Assembly: GCF_006159205.1 (NCBI RefSeq)
Contig: NZ_CP040812.1
Coordinates: forward strand, 3,100,001-3,164,000
Direction of reading: 5' to 3'
DNA length: 64,000 nt
Source: Antarcticibacterium flavum
Lineage (GTDB): Bacteria > Bacteroidota > Bacteroidia > Flavobacteriales > Flavobacteriaceae
Positions 1 to 8,546 of the stretch are shown here, in pieces. A model generated the notes under the pieces. It was not told where the DNA came from. It searched no databases and was given only the letters and a program-made list of their open reading frames with translations. Position 1 is the stretch's first letter. Each line of letters opens with the position of its first letter. Made by a program: the position numbers and the translations under genes.

Positions 1-830
1 AACATTGGCACCGGGCTGCCCAATGCAGGCAATCTGGAATCATCTGCTACAGGAATATAGCCGGAATAATACACCCGCTTCATCTGGTACTTTTTGTAAT
101 AATAAGTGGCAGAATACATTACATCCCTGTCACTCTCTCCCGTAGCCCCAACGATCATTTGAGTGCTTTGTCCTGCAGGGGCATATTTAGGGGTGCTTTT
201 TATGATCTTTTGTTCACTCTTAAATTTATTGATCCCATTTTGTACCGCCAGCATTGGTTTGGTGAAATCCTCATGTTTTTTATCTGGTGCAAGTAATTTC
301 AAACCAGATATAGTTGGGATCTCAATATTTACTGAAAGCCTGTCTGCATACAACCCCGCTTCCATCATTAATTCATCGCTAGCTCCCGGGATGGATTTTA
401 GGTGTATGTATCCGTTGAAATTCTCTTCCAGTCTAAGTTTTTTTGCCACCTGCACCAGCCGTTCCATGGTATGGTCTGGACTTTTAAAGATGCCGGAACT
501 CAGGAAAAGGCCTTCTATATAATTTCTTCTGTAAAAGCTCATGGTGAGATCTACCACCTCCTGAACTTTAAAAGCAGCTCTGGGAATATCATTGCTCTTT
601 CTGGTTACGCAATAGGCACAATCAAAAATGCAGTGATTGGTAAGCAGGATCTTTAGGAGGGATACACAACGGCCATCTTCTGTGTAGCTATGGCAAATGC
701 CCATCCCGTCACTATTGCCCAGTCCTTTGTTCTTATTGGCTCTTTTGCTGCCGCTACTGGAGCAGGAAATATCATATTTGGCTGCATCTGCAAGGATGTT
801 CAGCTTCTCTTTTATTCTTTCAAACGACAT
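1..830 (-). CDS. Radical SAM protein, putative DNA modification/repair type (partial)
   Basis: The C-terminal part runs off the left edge; 276 codons are visible from the ATG at 830. The radical SAM motif CIFDCAYC (CxxxCxxC, about residues 68-75) would bind a 4Fe-4S cluster and is preceded by a Ser/Lys-rich N-terminus and the phrase SDGMGICHSYTEDGRCVSLL. This layout matches the family called putative DNA modification/repair radical SAM protein, which is normally encoded next to an unusual uracil-DNA-glycosylase-like partner. That partner would lie left of the window and cannot be seen. The substrate of the family is not established. A TAnnTTTG promoter element lies 26 bp upstream, so the gene is transcribed away from pnp. 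Confidence 0.82.
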   Translation of the reverse strand, partial: MSFERIKEKLNILADAAKYDISCSSSGSKRANKNKGLGNSDGMGICHSYTEDGRCVSLLKILLTNHCIFDCAYCVTRKSNDIPRAAFKVQEVVDLTMSFYRRNYIEGLFLSSGIFKSPDHTMERLVQVAKKLRLEENFNGYIHLKSIPGASDELMMEAGLYADRLSVNIEIPTISGLKLLAPDKKHEDFTKPMLAVQNGINKFKSEQKIIKSTPKYAPAGQSTQMIVGATGESDRDVMYSATYYYKKYQMKRVYYSGYIPVADDSRLPALGSPVPM

Positions 831-855
831 TCAATTACCTTATTTGGATTTATTC

Positions 856-863
856 CAAAATTA
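856..863 (-). promoter_or_regulatory. Promoter -7 element of the radical SAM gene
   Basis: Reads TAATTTTG on the minus strand, an exact match to the Bacteroidota TAnnTTTG element, 25 bp upstream of the ATG at 830. No clear -33 TTTG is visible. Confidence 0.5.
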
Positions 864-940
864 AGGATATTTTCCTAATTGAGTGGAATTGAGCTGTTAA
901 ATTTGGAGGGGTAAGAACGCTAATAAGGCAGGGGCAAAAT

Positions 941-970
941 AAAAAAATCCCGGGATGTTTGCCCCGGGAT
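941..970 (-). terminator. Intrinsic terminator downstream of pnp
   Basis: The perfect 8-bp stem ATCCCGGG/CCCGGGAT with an 8-nt loop is followed on the minus strand by a run of seven Ts. It sits 23 bp after the pnp stop and marks the end of the rpsO-pnp transcript. Confidence 0.85.
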
Positions 971-993
971 CTCTAATATAAAATGACTTTTAT

Positions 994-3237
994 TTAGTCG
1001 TTATTCCTGTTGTCTCTGGACCTTCTGTCATCACGACCTCTATCGTCACGGCCTCTGTTGTCTCTTGAACCACGGTTATCACGACCACGGTCATTGTTGT
1101 CTCTTGGCGGCCTTGCCTGGTAACCTTCCGGTTTAGGTAAAAGCGCTTTTCTTGAAACTTTTTGCTTACGGGTCTTAGGATCAATTCCAAAGTATTTTAC
1201 TTTAAATTCATCTCCCATATTAACCACATCGCTTACATTCTCTGTACGTTCCCACGCAAGTTCAGATACGTGAAGCAATACTTCATTACCCGGGGCAACA
1301 AGGAATTCTACCACAGCACCAAAATCAAGCATCTTTATGACTTTCACATCATAGGTTTCTCCAACTTCAGGCTTAAATAGCAAAGAATCTATTTTTGCAA
1401 GAACACTGTCAATACCTTCCTGGCTCGTTCCAAGGATCTCAACAATTCCTTTTTCATCTACCTCATTGATCACGATAGTGGTCCCGGAAGTTTTTTGCAT
1501 TTCCTGGATCACTTTTCCACCTGGTCCAATAAGCGCACCAATGAATTCCTGTGGGATCTCTCTGGTAACGATCTTTGGAGCGTGAGCTTTCACACCTTCA
1601 TTTGGCTGGGCAATTGCCTCTGTAAGTTTCTCTAAAATATGAAGTCTTCCTGCACGCGCCTGTTTAAGGGCTTTTACAAGGATCTCATAAGGTAATCCTT
1701 TAACTTTAATGTCCATCTGGCAGGCAGTAATTCCATCTGTAGTTCCGGTTACTTTAAAGTCCATATCTCCAAGGTGATCTTCATCTCCAAGAATATCTGA
1801 TAATACCGCGTGGCGGTCCCCATCAGAGATCAATCCCATTGCGATCCCGGATACCGGTTTCTTCATTTGGATCCCGGCGTCCATCATTGCCATTGTACCG
1901 GCACAAACCGTTGCCATAGAAGAAGATCCATTGGATTCCAATACTTCAGAAACTATTCTCACAGTATATGGATTGTCTGCAGGGATCATTCCTTTTAGTG
2001 CACGTTGTGCAAGGTTCCCGTGACCAATCTCACGTCTTGAAGTCCCTCTAATTGGGTATGCTTCCCCTGTTGAGAATGGAGGGAAGTTATAATGTAGATA
2101 GAAAGTTTCCTCGCCCTGGTGGGTTGGCATATCTATCATATTTGCTTCTCTGGAAGTTCCAAGGGTCACTGTTGCAAGCGCCTGGGTTTCTCCTCTTGTG
2201 AAGATCGCAGAACCATGGACAGATGGCAGATAATCTATCTCACACCATATTGGGCGAATTTCATCTGTTTTTCTTCCGTCCAGTCTAAGACCTTCAGCCA
2301 GGGTAAGTTCCCTTACCGCCTCCTTTTCAGTTTTGCTGAAATAAGATTTGATAAGATCCCTGTTTTCTTCCAGTTCTTCTTCAGTAAACAATGCAAGTAC
2401 TTCTTCTTTTACTGCTGCAAATGCTTCGCTTCTTTCTCTTTTTCCGTGTCCACCCTTAGCAATATCATAGATCTTTTGATAAGCAGTATCATGAATTTTT
2501 TGCTGAATGGATTCGTCCTTCTTTGCAGGCTCATATTCTCTCACCGGCTTTCTTCCAACAGCTTCCACGAGGCGTTCCTGGGCTTTGATCTGTTCTTTGA
2601 TAGCTTCATGGGCAAATTTAATAGCTTCTGCCATTTCTTCTTCTGAAATCTCTTTCATCTCACCTTCCACCATCATTACAGAGTCTGCAGAGGCACCAAT
2701 GATCATATCAAGGTCTGATTCCAATAGCTGGCTTCGGCTTGGGTTGATGATGAACTCACCGTTTACCCTACCAACGCGTGCTTCAGAAATAGCACACTCA
2801 AAAGGAACATCTGAAAGCTGTATAGCTGCAGATGCTGCCAATCCTGCAAGGGCATCCGGCATCACCTCTTCATCATGAGACATCAACTGGATCATTACCT
2901 GGGTCTCTGTCTTATAATCTGATGGGAAAAGTGGACGTAGCACCCTGTCTACGATCCTCATTGTTAATACTTCCCCGTCACTTGGCCTTGCTTCTCTCTT
3001 GAAGAAACCGCCCGGGTAACGTCCTGCCGCAGCAAATTTTTCACGGTAATCTACAGTTAATGGAAAGAAATCCATAGTGCTTTCCTTGTAAGAGGAAACA
3101 ACTGTACAAAGGAGCATTGCGTCTCCCATTTGAACAACAACAGAGCCATGGGCTTGTTTTGCCAATTTTCCGGTTTCGAGGGTGATGGTCCTGCCATCGC
3201 CTAGATCGATAACCTCTTTAAATGTCTTTGGAATCAT
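994..3237 (-). CDS. pnp: Polyribonucleotide nucleotidyltransferase (PNPase)
   Basis: A 747-residue 3'-5' phosphorolytic exoribonuclease that degrades RNA to nucleoside diphosphates in the cytoplasm. Domains in order are the first RNase PH core (about 1-220), a helical linker, the second RNase PH core (about 310-550, with [16 protein letters not shown]), a KH domain (about 555-615, [11 protein letters not shown]) and an S1 domain (about 625-695, [16 protein letters not shown]). The last 45 residues or so form a disordered tail of Arg, Asp, Asn and Gly (repeated DNRGRDDRG units) that replaces the usual short C-terminus. The gene lies downstream of rpsO, the widespread rpsO-pnp pairing, separated by a 230-bp leader with repeats and hairpins. 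An rpsO terminator in that gap suggests pnp is fed by read-through or by its own promoter. Confidence 0.97.
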   Translation of the reverse strand: MIPKTFKEVIDLGDGRTITLETGKLAKQAHGSVVVQMGDAMLLCTVVSSYKESTMDFFPLTVDYREKFAAAGRYPGGFFKREARPSDGEVLTMRIVDRVLRPLFPSDYKTETQVMIQLMSHDEEVMPDALAGLAASAAIQLSDVPFECAISEARVGRVNGEFIINPSRSQLLESDLDMIIGASADSVMMVEGEMKEISEEEMAEAIKFAHEAIKEQIKAQERLVEAVGRKPVREYEPAKKDESIQQKIHDTAYQKIYDIAKGGHGKRERSEAFAAVKEEVLALFTEEELEENRDLIKSYFSKTEKEAVRELTLAEGLRLDGRKTDEIRPIWCEIDYLPSVHGSAIFTRGETQALATVTLGTSREANMIDMPTHQGEETFYLHYNFPPFSTGEAYPIRGTSRREIGHGNLAQRALKGMIPADNPYTVRIVSEVLESNGSSSMATVCAGTMAMMDAGIQMKKPVSGIAMGLISDGDRHAVLSDILGDEDHLGDMDFKVTGTTDGITACQMDIKVKGLPYEILVKALKQARAGRLHILEKLTEAIAQPNEGVKAHAPKIVTREIPQEFIGALIGPGGKVIQEMQKTSGTTIVINEVDEKGIVEILGTSQEGIDSVLAKIDSLLFKPEVGETYDVKVIKMLDFGAVVEFLVAPGNEVLLHVSELAWERTENVSDVVNMGDEFKVKYFGIDPKTRKQKVSRKALLPKPEGYQARPPRDNNDRGRDNRGSRDNRGRDDRGRDDRRSRDNRNND

Positions 3238-3285
3238 AAAAATTTTTTGAATTCAATATGTATCACTACATATTACGTTAAACAA

Positions 3286-3352
3286 TGGTCTCCCTATGAA
3301 TAATTCATCGGGACTTGCTGTGTTGTTGTTGTGTAGTTGTTGTTGCAGACCA
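3286..3352 (-). promoter_or_regulatory. Structured CAA-rich leader of pnp
   Basis: Reading the minus strand, TGGTCT (3352-3347) can pair with AGACCA (3291-3286). Between them lies a CAA-rich, probably unpaired stretch (about 3345-3316) and then a nested hairpin at 3313-3291 that pairs TCCC with GGGA and ATGAA with TTCAT around a 3-nt loop. The structure lies 50-115 nt before the pnp ATG. E. coli pnp is autoregulated through a leader hairpin cut by RNase III. By analogy this could be an RNA control element, but only the pairing potential is seen here. Confidence 0.45.
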
Positions 3353-3440
3353 ATGAAAAACTACTCTCTGCCGGATGGCCTGGAGTTATAGTTTTGTAAC
3401 AATAAAAATAAAAAGACCTTACAATAATATTGTAAGATAT

Positions 3441-3464
3441 AAAAAAGGGGGCATAAAGCCCCCT
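3441..3464 (-). terminator. Intrinsic terminator of rpsO
   Basis: Stem GGGGGC/GCCCCC with a 5-nt loop, followed on the minus strand by six Ts, beginning 6 bp after the rpsO stop. A second perfect inverted repeat (CTTACAAT/ATTGTAAG, 3418-3436) follows it. Confidence 0.85.
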
Positions 3465-3469
3465 GAAAA

Positions 3470-3739
3470 TTATTTTCTTAATCCTAATTCCTTTACGATG
3501 GCACGATATCTCAAAATATCCTTTTTCATCAAGTAATCAAGCAGGCTTCTTCTTTTACCTACCAACTTCACTAATGAACGCTCTGTATTGAAATCCTTAC
3601 GGTTTCTCTTTAAGTGCTCTGATAGGTGAGAGATACGGTGAGTGAATAATGCGATTTGTCCTTCTGCACTTCCGGTATCATCTTTTCCTTTACCGTGCTT
3701 TGCAAAAAGCTCCTGTTTTTGTTCCTGAGTTAAATACAT
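3470..3739 (-). CDS. rpsO: 30S ribosomal protein S15
   Basis: An 89-residue protein, the normal S15 length, that binds the 16S rRNA central domain early in 30S assembly. The sequence shows the family signatures KDTGSAEGQIALFTHRISHL (roughly, with one residue change) and HLKRNRKDFNTERSLVKLVG, which contact rRNA. The start is the ATG at 3739. It lies upstream of pnp and has its own terminator. The short leader starts with a 7-bp hairpin close to the predicted transcription start, which fits with S15 autoregulation known in other phyla but does not prove it. Confidence 0.98.
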   Translation of the reverse strand: MYLTQEQKQELFAKHGKGKDDTGSAEGQIALFTHRISHLSEHLKRNRKDFNTERSLVKLVGKRRSLLDYLMKKDILRYRAIVKELGLRK

Positions 3740-3769
3740 TCCAATATTAAATTTAATGATTTTTATGTA

Positions 3770-3800
3770 TTGACAGCTTTTCTGTCAAGCGGCAAAGATA
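3770..3800 (-). promoter_or_regulatory. rpsO promoter -7 element and 5'-end hairpin
   Basis: On the minus strand TATCTTTG (3800-3793) matches TAnnTTTG. A few bases downstream is TTGACAG-AAAAG-CTGTCAA (3788-3770), a perfect 7-bp stem with a 5-nt loop. The RNA would therefore begin with, or just before, this hairpin, about 30 nt from the rpsO ATG. Confidence 0.5.
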
Positions 3801-3842
3801 GTATATTTTTCATAAAATCGGTTTGCCTGCCAATTTTTATTT

Positions 3843-4700
3843 TTAGGCCCTTATCTTCTCATTTTGAATAAGATCCAAATATAAATTGATCTTATTTTTA
3901 AGTTCAGATCGTGGGGTTATGAAATCCAGGAATCCATGTTCCAAAAGGAACTCCGCAGTCTGGAAATCCTTTGGTAAGTCCTGTCCTGTAGTATCTTTAA
4001 CTACTCTTGGCCCGGCAAAACCTATAAGAGCTCCCGGCTCTGATATATTAATGTCTCCAAGCATTGCGAAAGATGCCGTGGTTCCACCAGTGGTAGGGTC
4101 TGTACAAAGGGAAATGTAAGGGATAGCCTCATCTGCCAGTTGTGCAAGTTTGGCCGAGGTCTTTGCAAGCTGCATTAAAGAAAGTGCCGCTTCCATCATC
4201 CTGGCACCACCAGATTTGGAAATTATAAGTAGAGGTATCCTGTGTTCCAGGGAATAATCTGCCGCACGGGCTATTTTTTCACCTACCACAGAGCCCATGG
4301 AACCTCCAATGAAAGCAAAGTCCATACATGCTACTACCAGTTCCTTGCCTTTGGATTTTCCAACAGCAGTTCTTACCGCATCTACCAGGCCGGTTTTCTC
4401 CTGGGCGGCTTTTAGCCTGTCTGTATACTTTGAAGTATCCTCAAAATTAAGAGGATCCTTAGAACTTACATTTTTATCCAGTTCTTTATATTGGTTGTTA
4501 TCAAAAAGGATCTTGAAATATTCGTTACTCCCTATTCTCACGTGGTAACCATCCTCGGGGCTTACGTAAAAATTCTTTTCCAGCTGCTCTGCATCTACGA
4601 TCTTACCCGTTGGGGATTTGTACCATAATCCTTTAGGCACATCCTTTTTTTCTTCAGTGGGCGTTTGAATACCTTTTTGTGTTCTTTTAAACCAGGCCAT
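3843..4700 (-). CDS. accD: Acetyl-CoA carboxylase carboxyltransferase subunit beta
   Basis: A 285-residue subunit that, with AccA, transfers the carboxyl group from biotin to acetyl-CoA to make malonyl-CoA for fatty acid synthesis. The crotonase-like core is intact ([45 protein letters not shown]). The N-terminus has the register of the AccD zinc ribbon (about residues 27-50), but the four cysteines are replaced: YKSPTGKIV stands where CPxC should be and [12 protein letters not shown] where the second pair should be. The fold region is thus kept without the metal ligands. The gene follows fbaA on the same strand but has its own -7 element. Confidence 0.96.
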   Translation of the reverse strand: MAWFKRTQKGIQTPTEEKKDVPKGLWYKSPTGKIVDAEQLEKNFYVSPEDGYHVRIGSNEYFKILFDNNQYKELDKNVSSKDPLNFEDTSKYTDRLKAAQEKTGLVDAVRTAVGKSKGKELVVACMDFAFIGGSMGSVVGEKIARAADYSLEHRIPLLIISKSGGARMMEAALSLMQLAKTSAKLAQLADEAIPYISLCTDPTTGGTTASFAMLGDINISEPGALIGFAGPRVVKDTTGQDLPKDFQTAEFLLEHGFLDFITPRSELKNKINLYLDLIQNEKIRA

Positions 4701-4730
4701 GAATTCTTAGATTAAAGATTTATTCCGCGT

Positions 4731-4738
4731 CAAAATTA
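4731..4738 (-). promoter_or_regulatory. Promoter -7 element of accD
   Basis: TAATTTTG on the minus strand, 30 bp upstream of the accD ATG. It matches TAnnTTTG exactly. Confidence 0.5.
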
Positions 4739-4770
4739 CAGAATCCTTCAGTTTTAAATGAAGGTTTAAT

Positions 4771-4811
4771 TAAAATAAAAACAGCCGGAGTACATTAAAG
4801 TAGCTCCGGCT
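4771..4811 (-). terminator. Intrinsic terminator of fbaA
   Basis: The 8-bp stem AGCCGGAG/CTCCGGCT (4783-4790 with 4804-4811) is followed on the minus strand by TGTTTTTATTTTA. It lies 12 bp after the fbaA stop and separates fbaA from accD. Confidence 0.8.
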
Positions 4812-4823
4812 GGTATAAATAGA

Positions 4824-5891
4824 TTATAAAGTGTTTACGTTATTAAGATCCTCAAAAGCTTTCTTTAAACGGGCAATAAAGGTCTTTTCCCCTTCACGCA
4901 CCCATACCCTTGGGTCATAATGTTTTTTGTTTGGCGAATCTGGTCCATCCGGATTTCCAATTTGAGCAGCAAGATAATCTTTTTTGCTTCCCATATAGTC
5001 CCTTATTCCTTCCAGGTATGCATACTGTAGGTCTGTATCTATATTCATTTTAATTACCCCGTAACTAATCCCTTCCCTAATTTCCTCAAGGGTTGAACCG
5101 CTTCCTCCGTGAAAAACAAAGTCAATATGGTTGGGACCCAATCCATATTTCTCACTTACAAATTCCTGGGAGTTCTTAAGGATCTTTGGTGTAAGTTTTA
5201 CATTCCCTGGTTTGTACACCCCGTGAACATTTCCAAAGGCAGCGGCAATTGTGAACTGGTCACTCACCTTGCTCAATTCTTCATAAGCATAGGCAACTTC
5301 CTCCGGTTGGGTATAAAGTTTGGAATCGTCAACATCTGTATTATCAACTCCATCTTCCTCGCCCCCGGTAATACCCAACTCAATTTCAAGGGTCATTCCC
5401 ATTTTGCTCATCCGCTTGAGGTACTGCTTGCAGATATCGATATTCTCTTCAAGAGATTCTTCAGAAAGATCTATCATATGTGAGCTGTAAAGAGGTTTTC
5501 CTGTTTGCTCAAAATGCTTTTCACTTGCATCCAGTAAGCCATCTATCCAGGGAAGTAATTTTTTGGCAGCATGATCTGTATGAAGGATCACCGTTGCCCC
5601 GTATAATTTTGCAAGTTCATGAATATGCTTTGCTCCTGCAACCCCGCCGGCAATAGCCGCCTGCTGGTTCTCATTGGAGAGGCCTTTACCTGCATTGAAC
5701 TGTGCTCCTCCATTTGAGAACTGGATGATAACCGGGGAATTCAATTGTGCTGCTGTCTCAAGTACTGCGTTGATGGAACTGGAACCTATAACATTTACCG
5801 CGGGAAGTGCAAAGCCTTTTTCCTTGGCATATTTAAAGATTTCCTGTACTTCTTTTCCTGTGGCAACACCGGGTTTTATATTATGACTCAT
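4824..5891 (-). CDS. fbaA: Class II fructose-bisphosphate aldolase
   Basis: A zinc-dependent aldolase of 355 residues that cleaves fructose 1,6-bisphosphate to glyceraldehyde 3-phosphate and dihydroxyacetone phosphate in glycolysis and gluconeogenesis. Visible signatures are HTDHAAKK (metal-binding His and the catalytic Asp), FGNVHGVYKPGN, FHGGSGS (phosphate loop) and MNIDTDLQYAY. The start is set at the ATG at 5891 (MSHNIKPGV). The frame extends five codons further to a TTG at 5906, but the ATG gives the family's usual N-terminus. A TAnnTTTG element (5919-5926) lies 27 bp upstream. Confidence 0.96.
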   Translation of the reverse strand: MSHNIKPGVATGKEVQEIFKYAKEKGFALPAVNVIGSSSINAVLETAAQLNSPVIIQFSNGGAQFNAGKGLSNENQQAAIAGGVAGAKHIHELAKLYGATVILHTDHAAKKLLPWIDGLLDASEKHFEQTGKPLYSSHMIDLSEESLEENIDICKQYLKRMSKMGMTLEIELGITGGEEDGVDNTDVDDSKLYTQPEEVAYAYEELSKVSDQFTIAAAFGNVHGVYKPGNVKLTPKILKNSQEFVSEKYGLGPNHIDFVFHGGSGSTLEEIREGISYGVIKMNIDTDLQYAYLEGIRDYMGSKKDYLAAQIGNPDGPDSPNKKHYDPRVWVREGEKTFIARLKKAFEDLNNVNTL

Positions 5892-5918
5892 AATAGGTTT
5901 TTTCAAAAATTTGTTTTA

Positions 5919-5926
5919 CAAAAATA
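5919..5926 (-). promoter_or_regulatory. Promoter -7 element of fbaA
   Basis: TATTTTTG on the minus strand, in the 50-bp gap between the tamL stop and the fbaA ATG, exact to TAnnTTTG. Confidence 0.5.
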
Positions 5927-5941
5927 GGAAAATTTGTTCGG

Positions 5942-8509
5942 TTAGAAGGGGTAATTGATCCCAACGTTATATACGGCATTATTGAAATTAAAGTTGTTAA
6001 ACCACCTGTCTTCCTCTGGGAGTGCGGGGTTGTATGCTTTGAAACCCACGTCAAAGCGCAGGACAAAGAAATTAAAATCATATCGAAGACCGGTACCCGT
6101 ACCTACTGCTATTTCCTTTAGATCTGAAAATGAAGTGAAAGTAGCAGCCTCATCTTCCACTATATCCAGGACATTCCAGATATTTCCCGCATCTATGAAA
6201 AAAGCAGAATTCAAGGCGCCGAAGAGGTTGAACCTGTACTCGGCATTCAGGGCTATTTTCATATTGGCCTCATTGAATTCATTTCTACCGCCGCTGCTTC
6301 CCGGCCCCAGGTCGTAAACCTGCCACGCCCTGTTGTCATTGGGGCCGCCACCAAAGAAACTGCGTATAAATGGAATGCTGTTGGCATTGCCATAGGGAAT
6401 AGCAACACCTCCAAATGTGCGTATGGCAAAAATGTTCTTATTTCCCCAGTCCCAATGTTTTATATAATCTATTTCGGTTTTCACATATTGTGAAAAGTTT
6501 ACTCCCACCACTTCATAGGCTCCATCTTCATTCCTGCTCATCCCTGCTAAGGAGGAAACTGCAGAGAGAATGTTTCCTGCTGTTTCGATCTTAAACCTGA
6601 ACCTTGAAAAATCATTATCATAAAGATTTTGCTTGTTATTGCGTAAATAGGTGAAGTTGGAGGAGAAGATAAGGTTGTTCTCTGTCAATCTATTTTTACG
6701 TTCTCCTATATTACGCACTTCCTGTTCCTGTGCAGGGGAAAGGCCGGAGGTACCTGGTAGATCCCTGGTGACATCACGAATGAAACCCTCTGCCCCCTCC
6801 GGGATGGTCAATCTTCCCACCTCATTTAAATATTCCGGAGAGGTAACCACGTTCCCGGAACGGATGATCTCATTCAGGTTATTGTAGGAGCTACGGTATA
6901 CATTAAAATAATTATCGGTATTGAGATTCCTAACATATTGTATGTTGAGCAGGTCCATCCTGTGGGATAAAATCCTGGAAGGGTTCCAGCGGTAATTCAG
7001 GATCCCGTTTAGGTTTTGTTTGTCAAGCCCAATATTATTCTGTGTGCTCACCCCCAGGCTAAGGGAGGTAAATGGGTTCATGTATTTTGGAATGAAACTC
7101 TCTGTATCAAAAGGAAGAAAGATGCGTGGGAATGTGAGTTTTATATCTGCCCCCACTTCAGATATATTGAAGAACCTGTCGCGGGAACTTCCCCTGGCAG
7201 CATCAGATGATGCCCCAATACTTCCCCTACCGGAGATCTCAAAATTTTCAGCACCACCAAATACATTCCTAATTAAAAGGCTTCCTCCAAACCCAATCCC
7301 AAAATCCTGGATATTACTTTGAGAAATGTCAAAATCAAAACCGAGGGAATATTTTTGCTGTGGTGAGAGAAAAATATTTGCGATAAGGGCGGTATTTGTA
7401 GTATCTGCAGGATCCCTTGTATATTCTATAGTAGGATATTTAAACACCCGCAGGGAACTTATCCTGTTATAGGTCCTGGTCCTGTCCAGGTCGCGAAAGA
7501 TCTCTCCCGGCCTTATAAAAAGAGCATCTGTAATTGCCCGGGGTTTGAATTCCATCTCATCGAAACTATAGATGTTGTAGCCGTTGAACTGCACACTATC
7601 TGTCACCGGGGAGTTGCGGTTGGCGAAGGAATAATCTGTAAAAACATTTACCTCGCTTATTTTATGGATCTTAAATGGGACCCTGGTGGTGTAATCCCCT
7701 TCTGTTACCTGCCTGTTGTTAATGATCACGGTAGCGTTTACCTTATGATTGGTGTCTACGGTATCTGCCTCAAAGGAAATATATTCCTGGTCAAAATAGT
7801 ACACCCCGTTGTTCCTAAAAAGCTGGGTGAGCCGGTCCCGTTCCTCATTAAAATCAAGGGTACGGTACTGGGTGTTTGTCGTGATTATTGACTCTGCCTC
7901 GTGCGCCTGATAAAGAGAATCTATAACGGGGGAAGCAATTCGCCTGCGTATGGAATCTACTATATAAGGCTTATAGGTGGTTACGAAATAATCGATTTCC
8001 CCTCTTTTTTCTTTTTCTGAAGGTTTTATCTCGTAATCAATCTCAGCATTGAACCAGCCGTGATTAAAATACCAGGACAGCAACCGGTTACGTGATTTTT
8101 TTGCCAGTTCCTCATCAATGATCACTGGCGCCTCCCCGGCTCTTTTTATCCATTGATTAAGGTTGATATAAGATTCCCGCATTTTATCCACCTGCTTGCG
8201 GGAATAGATATTCACCAGGCGTTGTTCCCTGTTAGGATTCTTGTGCAACCAATTTAAAAAAACTGAATCAGGTTGTGGCTTGGCCAGGTTGTAAAAGTGG
8301 AGCTGTATGGGAAAACCCAGTAATGTTGTATTGGGCTCCTGATATAACTGGTTGTAGATCCTGTTTTCCTTTACTTCTTCCCCGTTCCTGTAGATAGTGT
8401 TATCTGTAAGTAATAATTCATCGCTTTCAATTCGTTTAACGGCATTACAGGAGGCTAAAAATAGGATGGTTAAAATAAATAACGATATTTTTGCAGGAAG
8501 GGGTTTCAA
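5942..8509 (-). CDS. tamL: TamL-type lipid-anchored Omp85 (BamA/TamA) family protein
   Basis: An 855-residue outer-membrane assembly protein. It begins with a lipoprotein signal peptide (hydrophobic FILTILFLASC, lipobox cysteine at residue 21), then a POTRA-like region (about 30-400) and a C-terminal 16-strand Omp85 barrel (about 400-855). The barrel holds the sequence NDNRAWQVYDLGPGS, of the lid-lock type, and the protein ends in Phe. A lipid anchor on a TamA-like protein is the hallmark of the Bacteroidota variant TamL, which works with TamB in exporting envelope components. No tamB is seen in the window. The start is a TTG at 8509: an in-frame TGA lies upstream with no ATG between, and any later start would remove the lipobox. 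Confidence 0.88.
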   Translation of the reverse strand: MKPLPAKISLFILTILFLASCNAVKRIESDELLLTDNTIYRNGEEVKENRIYNQLYQEPNTTLLGFPIQLHFYNLAKPQPDSVFLNWLHKNPNREQRLVNIYSRKQVDKMRESYINLNQWIKRAGEAPVIIDEELAKKSRNRLLSWYFNHGWFNAEIDYEIKPSEKEKRGEIDYFVTTYKPYIVDSIRRRIASPVIDSLYQAHEAESIITTNTQYRTLDFNEERDRLTQLFRNNGVYYFDQEYISFEADTVDTNHKVNATVIINNRQVTEGDYTTRVPFKIHKISEVNVFTDYSFANRNSPVTDSVQFNGYNIYSFDEMEFKPRAITDALFIRPGEIFRDLDRTRTYNRISSLRVFKYPTIEYTRDPADTTNTALIANIFLSPQQKYSLGFDFDISQSNIQDFGIGFGGSLLIRNVFGGAENFEISGRGSIGASSDAARGSSRDRFFNISEVGADIKLTFPRIFLPFDTESFIPKYMNPFTSLSLGVSTQNNIGLDKQNLNGILNYRWNPSRILSHRMDLLNIQYVRNLNTDNYFNVYRSSYNNLNEIIRSGNVVTSPEYLNEVGRLTIPEGAEGFIRDVTRDLPGTSGLSPAQEQEVRNIGERKNRLTENNLIFSSNFTYLRNNKQNLYDNDFSRFRFKIETAGNILSAVSSLAGMSRNEDGAYEVVGVNFSQYVKTEIDYIKHWDWGNKNIFAIRTFGGVAIPYGNANSIPFIRSFFGGGPNDNRAWQVYDLGPGSSGGRNEFNEANMKIALNAEYRFNLFGALNSAFFIDAGNIWNVLDIVEDEAATFTSFSDLKEIAVGTGTGLRYDFNFFVLRFDVGFKAYNPALPEEDRWFNNFNFNNAVYNVGINYPF

Positions 8510-8536
8510 TAAATGTTTATTAAGGATTCAAAAATA
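8486..8536. promoter_or_regulatory. Divergent overlapping promoters of tamL and the TrmH-family gene
   Basis: A TATTTTTG on the minus strand (8536-8529) lies 19 bp before the tamL TTG. A TATTTTTG on the plus strand (8486-8493) lies inside the first codons of tamL and 53 bp before the methyltransferase ATG. If both are used, the transcripts start back to back and overlap, so the two promoters may interfere. Confidence 0.45.
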
Positions 8537-8546
8537 CTTCAATTGC

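Noticed and set aside
5892..5906. Five-codon N-terminal extension of fbaA from a TTG
   Set aside because: The ATG at 5891 gives the family N-terminus and the extension lies close to the promoter.
8397..8546. Fifty-codon extension of the TrmH-family gene
   Set aside because: It is antisense to the tamL signal peptide and spans both promoters.
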